The notes beneath the pieces were generated by a model that searched no databases, was not told the DNA's origin, and saw nothing but the letters and a program-made list of their open reading frames with translations. Position numbers and translations under genes: made by a program. Below, in pieces: positions 1-7,185 of a stretch of 19,348 bases of DNA (position 1 is the first letter of the stretch; each line of letters opens with the position of its first letter). The stretch is from contig FR902898.1 of the NCBI GenBank assembly GCA_000438155.1, forward strand, positions 4,543-23,890. The letters run 5' to 3'. This DNA comes from Firmicutes bacterium CAG:95 (GTDB lineage: Bacteria; Bacillota; Clostridia; Lachnospirales; Lachnospiraceae).

Positions 1-77
1 CTACAGTCTGGGCTCTGGGATGTAAATCCCAGAGCTGCTTTGTCTACAGTCTGAAGCCGGTTCCTAGGAACCGGCTT
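1..77. repeat. Tandem hairpin unit with 10-bp direct repeats
   Basis: The 10-mer CTACAGTCTG occurs at 1-10 and again at 44-53, and each copy is followed by a perfect hairpin. The first has arms 12-21 and 26-35 with a 4-nt loop. The second is an uninterrupted 24-bp palindrome at 54-77 (arm AAGCCGGTTCCT). Neither hairpin is followed by a good T tract on either strand, so they are not textbook terminators. They lie downstream of the minus-strand gene ending at 171 and could stop transcription from both sides. The array is cut by the window edge and may have more units to the left. Confidence 0.7.
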
Positions 78-170
78 AATTACACTACATTAAATCATAT
101 CATAATCATAACTATCCAGAACCGCATTCGTAAAACCACTGCTAACGCAGCTTAGGTTTATCTCATGTGG

Positions 171-1481
171 TTACTTAGCCACCTTCGCATTCGGATAAAT
201 CTTCGCCATTTTCGCATCATCGTAATGCTCATCTGCCCACTGCTGCCAGGAGCTTTCTGCTGCGATGCCCTTACTGCGTTCATCATAACGGACAAGTGCC
301 ACACAGGAAACTGCCACATTGCAGCACATAAACACAATCAGTACCCATGTCAGAAGCCTGCCTGCTTTCATCGGGATCTTCTCGATCCACCTGGCGGCAA
401 AGGGATAAATCTTCTTAAACCATACAACCGCAGCGATGCCCCAGAAAAAGCAATACAGCAGGTTGATTCGTCCTCCCAGGTTAAACGGAAGCTTACTGTA
501 ATCCCAGAACACCTTGCCAAATACCATCTCCGTAAATACACTGCACAGATATTCATAGCCACCGCCAAGCAGGGTTCCTACTCCAAACAAAAATCCATCA
601 CTGCGATCCTTATATCGATAAAGCATTGCTGTTCCAAGTGCAATGGCAAGTCCCCAGACAATGCTGAAGGGTCCCCAGACCACACTGCTCCGGCTCATCC
701 AGACTCCGGCCGTGATCCGGCAGAAGATCGTTTCTGTAATATCTCCCAGGAAAGCACCCACGAAGAACAGCATCACTACCTTATAGAACCCGCAGCCTGC
801 CGCAAACACCTTTTCTCCTGCTTCACTGGCAGCTTCCACACGGGTTGTTTTGACTGCTTTGGGGTAAGCCTTATTGATTCGGCGGTCAATGATTCCGGTA
901 ATCGCTTTACGCAGGCGGAAGCTTACCTTGTCAAGCTGTTCGTTGGCTGCCTCCCACTGTGCCAGATATTTTCCTCTTCCTTTCAACAGGATATAAGAGG
1001 CCAGTACATCCACTGCCAGCGCAATCATCAGCACCAGAAGCAGTATTTTCATAAGAAGAGACGGGAATAAGGAAATCAGCTGCAGCACCAGTCCATTGCC
1101 CCAGCGCACGGTCACAAATCCCAGAAAGCCCCAGCAAAGAGACATCGGTAAACAGATATAGCCATCCAGGTTCCACTTCATGTTGGAGTAATTCCACCAA
1201 CGCTCCCTGAAGGCCCTTTCGATCAGATGACCGGCTACCCATTCCACAGCCGTTGCATATACGGTTGCAAAAAGGAACAGCCACGGTCCCGACATTTCCC
1301 GTAAGCCCACGGACATCAGCACCGCTGCAATACCGTAAATCACGCAGAACGGACCATTCACCAGTCCGCGGTTTGCAAATTTCCGCTGCTTGCAGGCTGC
1401 CAGTACCACTTCAAAAATCCATCCAAGAAACGAGTAAATGTAAAACAGCCACAAAAGTTCATAAACCGAATAATGTTCCAT
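171..1481 (-). CDS. Putative ABC-transporter type IV membrane protein (PF06541-like), duplicated domain
   Basis: This is a 436-residue polytopic membrane protein of the family annotated as 'putative ABC transporter permease' (PF06541/CmpB-like); its substrate is unknown. The start at 1481 (protein begins MEHYSVYELL) is chosen over the longer frame to 1538 because AAGGAG lies about 9 nt upstream of it. The protein contains the same domain twice. FLG at 18-20 recurs at 244-246, GPF at 43-45 recurs at 270-272, and WNYSNMKWNLDG at 96-107 aligns with WDYSKLPFNLGG at 326-337, a constant offset of about 227-230 residues. A basic cytosolic linker (about 165-230) joins the halves. A further hydrophobic segment (about 376-397) leads to a polar C-terminal tail. 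Family assignment is from recognition of the motifs. Function as a transporter is only the family label. Confidence 0.8.
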   Translation of the reverse strand: MEHYSVYELLWLFYIYSFLGWIFEVVLAACKQRKFANRGLVNGPFCVIYGIAAVLMSVGLREMSGPWLFLFATVYATAVEWVAGHLIERAFRERWWNYSNMKWNLDGYICLPMSLCWGFLGFVTVRWGNGLVLQLISLFPSLLMKILLLVLMIALAVDVLASYILLKGRGKYLAQWEAANEQLDKVSFRLRKAITGIIDRRINKAYPKAVKTTRVEAASEAGEKVFAAGCGFYKVVMLFFVGAFLGDITETIFCRITAGVWMSRSSVVWGPFSIVWGLAIALGTAMLYRYKDRSDGFLFGVGTLLGGGYEYLCSVFTEMVFGKVFWDYSKLPFNLGGRINLLYCFFWGIAAVVWFKKIYPFAARWIEKIPMKAGRLLTWVLIVFMCCNVAVSCVALVRYDERSKGIAAESSWQQWADEHYDDAKMAKIYPNAKVAK

Positions 1482-1541
1482 CTTATTTGTCTCCTTTTTC
1501 GTATGCTTTACCACTATACGAATGGCATAATTGAACAATTA

Positions 1542-1674
1542 GTAACTGTTCAGTACCTTCACAGTTACGATGCAAAATCCATTCCAAATCGGCTTCGCCG
1601 ATGGGATTTTGCATTACTGAATCATTTTCTTACGGTCTCAGCAGTAAATGCTTCGACCTGTACTGAATAGTTAC
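1542..1674. repeat. MITE-like / palindromic repeat element with terminal inverted repeats
   Basis: The ends are near-perfect inverted repeats: GTAACTGTTCAGTA at 1542-1555 and TACTGAATAGTTAC at 1661-1674, with one mismatch. Inside is a long hairpin. Arm 1571-1580 (TGCAAAATCC) pairs with 1604-1613, and an inner stem ATCGGC/GCCGAT (1588-1593 with 1597-1602) closes on a 3-nt loop. A second small inverted repeat, GTAACTGT/ACAGTTAC, lies at 1542-1549 and 1561-1568. There is no coding capacity. It fills the gap between the PF06541 gene and the carbonic anhydrase gene. A degraded relative lies at 13481-13556. Confidence 0.7.
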
Positions 1675-1688
1675 AACAATTACAGTAA

Positions 1689-2168
1689 TTATTCACAGTT
1701 CACTTCCCGGAGCTGAGCCTTCGCCGCATTCACATATCGCTGTGCATTATTCCCCGTTTCCCTGATTTCCTCCGGAGTCAGGCTGCGGATCACCTTCGCC
1801 GGATTGCCAAAGGCAAGGCTTCCATCCGCAATGTGTGTATTCTGTGTCACAAGAGCTCCCGCACCAATGATGCAGTTGTCCCCAATCACTGCTCCGTTCA
1901 GAATAATAGCTCCCATTCCAATGAGTGTGTTGCTTCCAACCGTACAGCCATGAACAATCGCTCCATGGCCGATCGTCACATCATTTCCAATACTCACCAG
2001 ATAGCCGGAGCTCACATGCACCACAGCATTGTCCTGTACATTCGTCCTGCTGCCAATGGCAATCTGATTGGAATCGCCACGAATCGTTGCATTGTACCAG
2101 ATGCCCGAGTCTTCTCCAATTGTGATATTTCCTTTGATAACTGCACCCTCTGCCACATAGTAAGCCAT
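1689..2168 (-). CDS. Gamma-class carbonic anhydrase family protein (left-handed beta-helix)
   Basis: A 159-residue protein built of hexapeptide repeats (for example VIKGNITIGEDSGI and LIGMGAIILNGAVIGDNCII), giving a left-handed beta-helix followed by a C-terminal alpha-helix (about 130-157), the usual length for the YrdA/PaaY/CaiE-type gamma-carbonic anhydrase family. The three metal-binding histidines are present at His51 (VVHV), His68 (IGHG) and His73 (VHG), with Arg30/Asp32 (IRGD) and Gln45/Asp46 also conserved. Such trimeric enzymes hydrate CO2, though many members have no proven activity. AGGAGG is placed 7 nt before the ATG, fixing the start. A promoter with TTGAGA and TACGAT lies upstream. 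The gene is transcribed divergently from the symporter. Confidence 0.88.
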   Translation of the reverse strand: MAYYVAEGAVIKGNITIGEDSGIWYNATIRGDSNQIAIGSRTNVQDNAVVHVSSGYLVSIGNDVTIGHGAIVHGCTVGSNTLIGMGAIILNGAVIGDNCIIGAGALVTQNTHIADGSLAFGNPAKVIRSLTPEEIRETGNNAQRYVNAAKAQLREVNCE

Positions 2169-2203
2169 GGTTTGTCCTCCTGATCCAATCTGATCTCTTT
2201 CTT

Positions 2204-2232
2204 ATCGTATCACGGACTGGAACAGATCTCAA
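2204..2232 (-). promoter_or_regulatory. Sigma-A type promoter for the carbonic anhydrase gene
   Basis: Read on the minus strand, a -35 TTGAGA (2227-2232) and a -10 TACGAT (2204-2209) are separated by exactly 17 bp, upstream of the carbonic anhydrase ribosome binding site. Assigned by eye from consensus. Confidence 0.5.
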
Positions 2233-2292
2233 TTCACATTGTTAATTTTCTATTGCCTGTTATCCATCCGCCAATTATCCTCAAAAAATTTC

Positions 2293-2322
2293 TTGTAAAC
2301 CGATACGATTCTATGTCATAAT
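2293..2322 (+). promoter_or_regulatory. Sigma-A type promoter for the AGCS symporter gene
   Basis: TTGTAA at 2293-2298 and CATAAT at 2317-2322 are spaced by 18 bp, leaving a short leader of about 40 nt before the start codon at 2368. GAGGG at 2351-2355 and AGGG at 2361-2364 are the possible ribosome binding sequences. No riboswitch fits in this leader. Confidence 0.5.
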
Positions 2323-2367
2323 AATTAAGTTGTCGTTTTAAAAAATTTACGAGGGAATAAAGGGAAA

Positions 2368-3768
2368 ATGTCAGAAAAAATTGCAAGTATTAACAGTGTT
2401 GTAAACAGCTTCATCTGGGGTGTTCCCGCCATGATCTGCATCATCGGCGTCGGCATCCTTTTAACCGTCAGAACGAGATGTATTCAGGTGCGCAAGTTTG
2501 GCGTTGCCATGAAAAACACCATCGGAAAGATTTTTGACAAAACGCAAGCCAGGGATGGCTCCATGAGTCCCTTTCAGGCTGTATGTACGGCTCTTGCCGG
2601 AACCGTCGGAACCGGAAATATCGCAGGCGTTGCCGGTGCCATCGCACTTGGCGGACCGGGTGCCATCTTCTGGATGTGGTGTTCCGCATTCTTAGGCATG
2701 TGTACCAAGTTTTCTGAAGTAACTCTCGCCATCCATTTCCGTGAAAAAAATAAAAACGGCGAATACGTTGGCGGACCTATGTATTACATTAAAAACGGAC
2801 TTTCTAAAAAATGGCATTTCCTGGCTGTCTTTTATGCGGTCTTCGGCGTACTGACCGTCTTCGGAACCGGTAATGCGACTCAGGTAAATACCATTGTTTC
2901 TTCTGTAAATACCGCACTTATGAATTTTAATATTTTAAAGGGCGAACCCAGCAGCAATGTTAACCTGATCTTCGGCATCTTTATCGCCGCACTGGTTGCC
3001 ATGGTACTGCTTGGCGGAATCAAGCGAATCGGACAGGTATCTGAAAAGCTCGTCCCTTTTATGGCAGTTCTGTATGTCATCCTTGCCTTGGGCGTAATTA
3101 TCCTGAACATCCAACGCGTACCCGGAGTCTTTGCCCGGATTGTGAGTGGTGCCTTTACTCCCAGAGCAGCAACCGGCGGTATCATCGGATCGATGTTCCT
3201 TAGTATGAAAAAGGGTGTTTCAAGAGGAATCTTCTCCAACGAAGCCGGCCTTGGTACCGGATCCATCGCCCATGCCTGTGCCGATACTGACAATGCAGTT
3301 CACCAGGGTATGTTTGGAATTTTTGAAGTTTTCATGGATACCATTGTAATCTGTACCCTGACCGGACTCGTCATTCTGCTTGCCGCTCCGAATATTTCCT
3401 ATGGACAGGCAGCCGGTGCAGAATTAACCATCTCCGGCTTTACGGCAACCTATGGCGGCTGGGTATCCATCCTCACAGCGATTGCCATGTGCTGTTTTGC
3501 ATTCAGTACCATTATCGGATGGGGCTTATACGGCTCCCGCTGCATCGAGTTCCTCGGCGGTGAAAAGTTCGTCCGCCCGTTCCTCGTGGTATATTCCTTC
3601 GTTTCCATCGTTGGTGCTACCATGAACTTAGGACTGCTTTGGGACATCTCCGATACCTTCAACGGACTTATGGCAGTCCCCAACCTGATTGCCCTGCTCA
3701 TGCTCTCCGGCCATGTAAAGAAGCTTGCCATAGAAGTCGATCAGGCCGAAAAGGACGGCACAATTTAG
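2368..3768 (+). CDS. Alanine or glycine:cation symporter, AGCS family
   Basis: A 466-residue inner-membrane protein of the alanine/glycine:cation symporter family (TC 2.A.25, AlsT/AgcS/GlyP group), which imports alanine or glycine with Na+ or H+. Family marks are the GTVGTGNIAGVAGAIALGG segment near residue 80, the following GPGAIFWMWCSAFLGM, GGPMYYI near 135, and the RGIFSNEAGLGTGSIAHA block near 290. About ten or more hydrophobic segments are spread over the protein, and the C-terminal tail is polar (about 450-466). Length is typical, so the gene is probably intact. It has its own promoter and is the only long plus-strand gene here. Whether alanine or glycine is preferred cannot be told. 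Confidence 0.93.
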   Translation: MSEKIASINSVVNSFIWGVPAMICIIGVGILLTVRTRCIQVRKFGVAMKNTIGKIFDKTQARDGSMSPFQAVCTALAGTVGTGNIAGVAGAIALGGPGAIFWMWCSAFLGMCTKFSEVTLAIHFREKNKNGEYVGGPMYYIKNGLSKKWHFLAVFYAVFGVLTVFGTGNATQVNTIVSSVNTALMNFNILKGEPSSNVNLIFGIFIAALVAMVLLGGIKRIGQVSEKLVPFMAVLYVILALGVIILNIQRVPGVFARIVSGAFTPRAATGGIIGSMFLSMKKGVSRGIFSNEAGLGTGSIAHACADTDNAVHQGMFGIFEVFMDTIVICTLTGLVILLAAPNISYGQAAGAELTISGFTATYGGWVSILTAIAMCCFAFSTIIGWGLYGSRCIEFLGGEKFVRPFLVVYSFVSIVGATMNLGLLWDISDTFNGLMAVPNLIALLMLSGHVKKLAIEVDQAEKDGTI

Positions 3769-3822
3769 GATCATAGGATCATCTTTTTGCAGGCAAAATC
3801 ACATTTTCTCCACCGGCAGCTA

Positions 3823-3860
3823 ACGTCTGGGTGCATTCGAACGCGAATGCATCCAGATGT
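3823..3860. terminator. Convergent hairpin between symporter and minus-strand island
   Basis: A 17-bp stem (arms 3823-3839 and 3844-3860, loop AACG) lies between the convergent genes ending at 3768 and 3861. As plus-strand RNA two positions are G-U pairs. As minus-strand RNA the same two positions are mismatched, so it folds better in the symporter transcript. No clean T tract follows on either strand. Confidence 0.55.
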
Positions 3861-4079
3861 TCAATATTCCTTTGTGATCTGATCCTGAATTCCATACTGC
3901 TTCTTAAATGTTTCAAGATCCTCAAAGCCTCGAATCAGCATCACTTCCCTGAATTCGCCTGTATGCAGATTCTTAAATCCTGCAACCTGCTCTCCATTAC
4001 AGATACTTGCCTTAATCAGCGGCTTTTCATTTTCTTTATCATAGGTATGCATAATGAGTTTTTTCTTAAACAGTGCCAT
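3861..4079 (-). CDS. Small conserved hypothetical protein (72 aa)
   Basis: A 72-residue protein beginning MALFKKKLIMHTYDKE and ending GFEDLETFKKQYGI followed by a short tail. I recall similar proteins in Lachnospiraceae with no assigned function. The internal ATG at 4079 is preferred over the longer frame to 4118, because the extra 13 residues (MAMTGRLGKERKT) are encoded by purine-rich sequence containing GGGGAAGGAAAG, which looks like the ribosome binding region. No signal peptide or membrane segment is seen; it looks like a small soluble cytosolic alpha/beta protein. It overlaps the end of the next gene by 14 bp, an overlap that probably arose by deletion rather than by operon design. Confidence 0.6.
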   Translation of the reverse strand: MALFKKKLIMHTYDKENEKPLIKASICNGEQVAGFKNLHTGEFREVMLIRGFEDLETFKKQYGIQDQITKEY

Positions 4080-4788
4080 GGTCTTTCTTTCCTTCCCCAG
4101 CCTGCCGGTCATTGCCAACCATAAGGAACTGGTTTCCCTTTCTTATAACTGCCCCTACCCGGATATTAATAAGACCATTATCAATTGGAATGGTGCAGTC
4201 GGATGGGGGATTTGACGTCTGTTTGCTTCGATCCTGCCATAACACAAAATCAATCTTCTTAGCATCAGATATCTCTAGATCGGGGAATTTCTGATTAAAT
4301 AAAGTCAGGATCATCTGTCCTTCATCAGAATGTAAATATTCGTAAAACCTCTTTTTGTACAAATCGTATCTCTGCACACATACACTTTCACGGTTTTTAT
4401 ATCCTGATGCCGGTATGCAAAGTCCAAAATGCTCCTTCGTAACCACACTGTCCCAAATCGGATTCTCTGGCTGCAGCATATGTAACATTTTACTCGAAAA
4501 AGACATTTCAAAGGTATTCTGTATCCCCAGTATCCGATCAAATATCTCCTGAAAAGTGACGTTATTTTGATCTGCTTTCAATTCCTCAAGCAGCTGAAAA
4601 TAGCTCCTTGCAAATTCATCACTGTAAAATTTCCGCATCTGATAAAATTTTCTGAATACATCCTGATAATGTGCATCTTCTGCCACATTGGTAGAATACA
4701 GATTATTAAGCAAATAACAGTAATCATTGATTCCTGCCTGCAGGCCAGACTTGTCTAATATTTCAAGAATTGTTTGTTTTGTGAGCAT
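4066..4788 (-). CDS. Conserved hypothetical protein with a truncated Nudix domain at its C-terminus
   Basis: A 240-residue frame. Residues 1-187 form a mostly helical unit with recognisable phrases FSSKMLHMLQPENPIWDSVV (97-116) and DAKKIDFVLWQDR (175-187). I have seen this in conserved hypothetical proteins, without known function. After a linker, residues 207-228 (INIRVGAVIRKGNQFLMV and on) match the first strands of a Nudix hydrolase. The Nudix domain then stops: residues 229-240 (QAGEGKKDHGTV) are unrelated and the catalytic GX5EX7REUXEEXGU box is absent. The 3' part has evidently been deleted, joining it to the leader of the 72-aa gene. GGGAG lies 10 nt before the ATG at 4788. The N-terminal unit may still be functional; the Nudix part cannot be. 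Confidence 0.65.
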   Translation of the reverse strand: MLTKQTILEILDKSGLQAGINDYCYLLNNLYSTNVAEDAHYQDVFRKFYQMRKFYSDEFARSYFQLLEELKADQNNVTFQEIFDRILGIQNTFEMSFSSKMLHMLQPENPIWDSVVTKEHFGLCIPASGYKNRESVCVQRYDLYKKRFYEYLHSDEGQMILTLFNQKFPDLEISDAKKIDFVLWQDRSKQTSNPPSDCTIPIDNGLINIRVGAVIRKGNQFLMVGNDRQAGEGKKDHGTV

Positions 4789-4908
4789 AGTATATTTCTC
4801 CCTAATAGCCAGTATGACCTATTAATATCTCCATGTTCTATTGTTTACAATATCGCAATTCACCTGTTTGGTATAATTACCTTACTTTACCATCTGTCCC
4901 AATATATC

Positions 4909-5454
4909 CTATAAATTATTAGGAGATAAAAATTCACTCCATATTTTCCACCCTATCTTATTCACATCCAACGTTCCAGCCGGATTTCTCTTTCCCCACT
5001 GGCCTCCATTACTTCCACTTGTAGATGGTAATTGAACTCCTCTAAGCATTGGATAGTGTTTTATAAATGTAGCATATGCTCTTTTTCCCGGCAAACCTAT
5101 TCTCTTGATGTTAGGATATCTTAATAATAATTCTTCAATATTGTTAAGTTCTTCAGATATAATGTCTACATCTCTACTCGTCTTCTTCATCCCCCTTCTA
5201 TTCACACGAATTCCTGATGCATAAATATCCCATAAGGCAATCTGAGAATTCTTTAATAATTGTATTTTATCACTGTCAGATAAAGGAAAACTACATCCCA
5301 TATATTGAGACAGGAACTGCCAAAAACAATTACCTCTATCTGCATAATAAAATTTAGTTTCTAATGATTTTTTACCAGGAAGTGTGCCCAATATTAAATA
5401 CTTTGAGTCTTGAAAAATAATTGGATCAAATCCATATATTTTACTATCATCCAT
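4909..5454 (-). CDS. Hypoxanthine/uracil-type DNA glycosylase, UDG superfamily
   Basis: A 181-residue cytosolic protein resembling the hypoxanthine-DNA glycosylase (UDG family 6-like) group, which removes deaminated bases to start base-excision repair. Motifs in order are YLILGTLPGKKS (19-30), YYADRGNCFWQFL (36-48) with Asn42 at the position I take as the catalytic asparagine in this family, IALWDIYASGIR, and the C-terminal LPSTSGSNGGQW. The family loop usually reads PSTSPAN, so GSN is a small deviation. GGAGG sits about 8 nt before the ATG at 5454. It stands alone, about 120 bp from the preceding unit, in AT-rich sequence. It may serve general repair or travel with the island. Exact base specificity cannot be assigned. 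Confidence 0.75.
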   Translation of the reverse strand: MDDSKIYGFDPIIFQDSKYLILGTLPGKKSLETKFYYADRGNCFWQFLSQYMGCSFPLSDSDKIQLLKNSQIALWDIYASGIRVNRRGMKKTSRDVDIISEELNNIEELLLRYPNIKRIGLPGKRAYATFIKHYPMLRGVQLPSTSGSNGGQWGKRNPAGTLDVNKIGWKIWSEFLSPNNL

Positions 5455-5523
5455 TCATTAATCCTCCATTTCAAAAATCGTATATTTTATACAACTCGTG
5501 CATCTTCATTTTAAATGCTTTAT

Positions 5524-6087
5524 TTAACGCAGCAAAATTGCAGCTACTGCAATAATACACCCAAAGATACCTATGACATTGGAAGAAAATGCATATATCT
5601 TATTACTATCCGTTTCTTTATAAAATACTCTCCCTGCTTGAACTAAGGTTCCAGCTAGAAAACAAATAGGAATTGCCAATACAATTTCTTTCATAGAACC
5701 AATAATGTTAATTGCCCGAATAATCCGCAGCATACAACGTACAATTATATACATCCCTATTATCCATAAAATCAATCCCAAAGTTTCAACTACTGTAGAG
5801 ATGATCGAGGAAAGAACATTCTCATAAAGTTTATCTGATACAGTATATTTTTTGCTGATCTTTATTGGAAAAAAAGCAATATTTAGAGCAAGCTTCCACC
5901 TCGGATAACTTTTTTCTTTTGTCTCAAATGTTACTATATTCGCTTTCTGTTTTTCTTCTTCAATTCTCTTCAAAGCTCTATAATATGCTTCTTCCTGAAT
6001 ATCAATGAGCCTATCTTCTGATAGATCAAGTAGTTTTACATTCCCTATATCTTCTTTATCTTTTTTCTTATGTGAATTTTTCCCCAT
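5524..6087 (-). CDS. Hypothetical membrane protein with charged N-terminal helix
   Basis: A 187-residue protein I do not recognise. Residues 1-65 are highly charged (HKKKDKED and later RALKRIEEEKQK) and likely form a cytosolic helix or coiled coil. Hydrophobic segments follow at about 90-120 (ISTVVETLGLILWIIGMYII), 128-150 (EIVLAIPICFLAGTLVQ) and 163-186 (YAFSSNVIGIFGCIIAVAAI), suggesting three or four membrane passes. AGGGGGG lies 6 nt before the ATG. It follows the next gene upstream (6114-6758) by 26 bp, so the two are probably co-transcribed. The base composition is AT-rich like the rest of the island. No catalytic motif is visible. Confidence 0.65.
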   Translation of the reverse strand: MGKNSHKKKDKEDIGNVKLLDLSEDRLIDIQEEAYYRALKRIEEEKQKANIVTFETKEKSYPRWKLALNIAFFPIKISKKYTVSDKLYENVLSSIISTVVETLGLILWIIGMYIIVRCMLRIIRAINIIGSMKEIVLAIPICFLAGTLVQAGRVFYKETDSNKIYAFSSNVIGIFGCIIAVAAILLR

Positions 6088-6113
6088 AATTTCCCCCCTC
6101 TACACATATATTT

Positions 6114-6758
6114 TCAAACACTATACTCACTACTGCAATCTAACTTATATCTACATCTTTTATCTAATTTAATCCATTTCCTATCCATAGGAAGTTTTCC
6201 TTCGACCCAGCATCGTTTTATTTGAGAGAAATGAAAAGTATATAATTTGTTTTTCTCATCCCAATAACCCAATATTATCTCATCAAAGTTTTCCTTCCCT
6301 ACCTCCATATTCCTTTCATGTAATAAAAACTCCATTTTAACTCGCTTTGAACAATTTGCATCAACTACGACAGTATAAGCTTCATCTGACCCCAAATGTA
6401 CAACACGATTGTCATTCCCAGTTTTTTGGACCTGTGTAAATTCCTTTATTATCTGCCCATCATTACATGCATACAGATTCACATCACGAACTATTCTTGA
6501 TATACCGCTTGTATTAATTATATCAAGCCATACTGGTATATGCATAAACAGTCCCTGGTCCTGCGGACTTTCATAGAAGCCCCATGGCCTGTTCATTGCA
6601 CTTTCTGAATATACAACCCGTGCATACAATGAAATTTTCCCACTAGATTGCATCTTTTTATTTAACCAGATCCCTAATAATGTACCTAATACACCTATAA
6701 TGGATCCAAACAATGCTGCTCCAGCGGAAATTAAAGTTGCTTGTAGATTTATATCCAT
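6114..6758 (-). CDS. Hypothetical membrane-anchored protein
   Basis: A 214-residue protein (starting MDINLQATLI) that I do not recognise. It has one N-terminal hydrophobic helix (about 5-32, ISAGAALFGSIIGVLGTLLGIW) followed directly by NKK, so the rest probably faces the cytosol. The remaining 180 residues look like a beta-rich soluble domain (for example KISLYARVVYSES, HIPVWLDIINTSG, AYTVVVDANCSKRVKMEFLLHE) with a basic C-terminus. The start at 6758 is preferred over 6773, because GAGG lies 9 nt upstream of it and nothing useful lies before the longer start. It forms a likely two-gene unit with the membrane protein at 5524-6087. The pair might act together at the membrane, but nothing in the sequence shows how. 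Confidence 0.62.
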   Translation of the reverse strand: MDINLQATLISAGAALFGSIIGVLGTLLGIWLNKKMQSSGKISLYARVVYSESAMNRPWGFYESPQDQGLFMHIPVWLDIINTSGISRIVRDVNLYACNDGQIIKEFTQVQKTGNDNRVVHLGSDEAYTVVVDANCSKRVKMEFLLHERNMEVGKENFDEIILGYWDEKNKLYTFHFSQIKRCWVEGKLPMDRKWIKLDKRCRYKLDCSSEYSV

Positions 6759-6975
6759 TGTTTTATACCTCATCGCTCAATTTATCTATTTTGGACTCCT
6801 TGATAATACTAATCACTATTATGTAATAATCCTAACATAATTTTTTACAAATAAAAGTATCTTGTCAATTTTTCATTTATTTTTGTCACTTTTATGATTA
6901 TAAACGCATTTTCTCCAGCACATGTAGCAAACACCTTTTCGTGTATATAAGACTCCTTTTTCTGCTACGTTTTTA

Positions 6976-7114
6976 TCACATAAAAATCGTTACCCATGGT
7001 GTCTGTTGCCGATACCCCTTATCAGTCTCAAAAGTAGAGCCTCCGGAAGTAATATACTCCTGCGCTTCCTTCTAGCTTCTTAACCACTGTAGGCTTTGGC
7101 TTTCTTCCTGTCAT
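6976..7114 (-). pseudogene. Remnant of phage terminase small subunit (P27 family)
   Basis: From an ATG at 7112-7114, preceded by a strong GGAAGGAGGGG ribosome site, the frame reads MTGRKPKPTVVKKLEGSA. This is the classic beginning of P27-family phage terminase small subunits, which recognise phage DNA for packaging. That frame ends after 28 codons at 7028. A second frame continues with EYITSGGSTFETDKGYRQQ and ends at 6976, also matching the family. A frameshift or deletion near 7057 therefore split the gene, and everything after about codon 45 is lost. The flanking 6759-6975 and 7115-7185 hold no further recognised phage gene. It is a scar of a prophage that once occupied this locus. Confidence 0.72.
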
Positions 7115-7185
7115 CGGAATCCCCTCCTTCCACATTTTTTGCATAATAAAAGGACCATACATTTCTGCACAATCCCTTCTACAAA

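Noticed and set aside
165..1070. A 301-codon plus-strand open frame opposite the PF06541-type gene
   Set aside because: It is rich in His, Cys and Pro with no family resemblance or ribosome site, and it mirrors a clearly real membrane protein on the other strand.
2233..2367. Possible glycine riboswitch before the AGCS symporter, as seen in other bacteria
   Set aside because: The leader after the promoter is only about 40 nt, and no paired aptamer-like structure or conserved core is visible.
4840..4851. ATTGTTTACAAT inverted repeat upstream of the gene starting at 4788, as an operator
   Set aside because: A 5-bp arm in AT-rich DNA is expected by chance and no regulator gene is adjacent.
6895..6975. 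Cys-rich minus-strand peptide (RKGVCYMCWRKCVYNHK) as a zinc-finger or HNH fragment
   Set aside because: Too short, no start, and no motif spacing that fits a known HNH or zinc ribbon.
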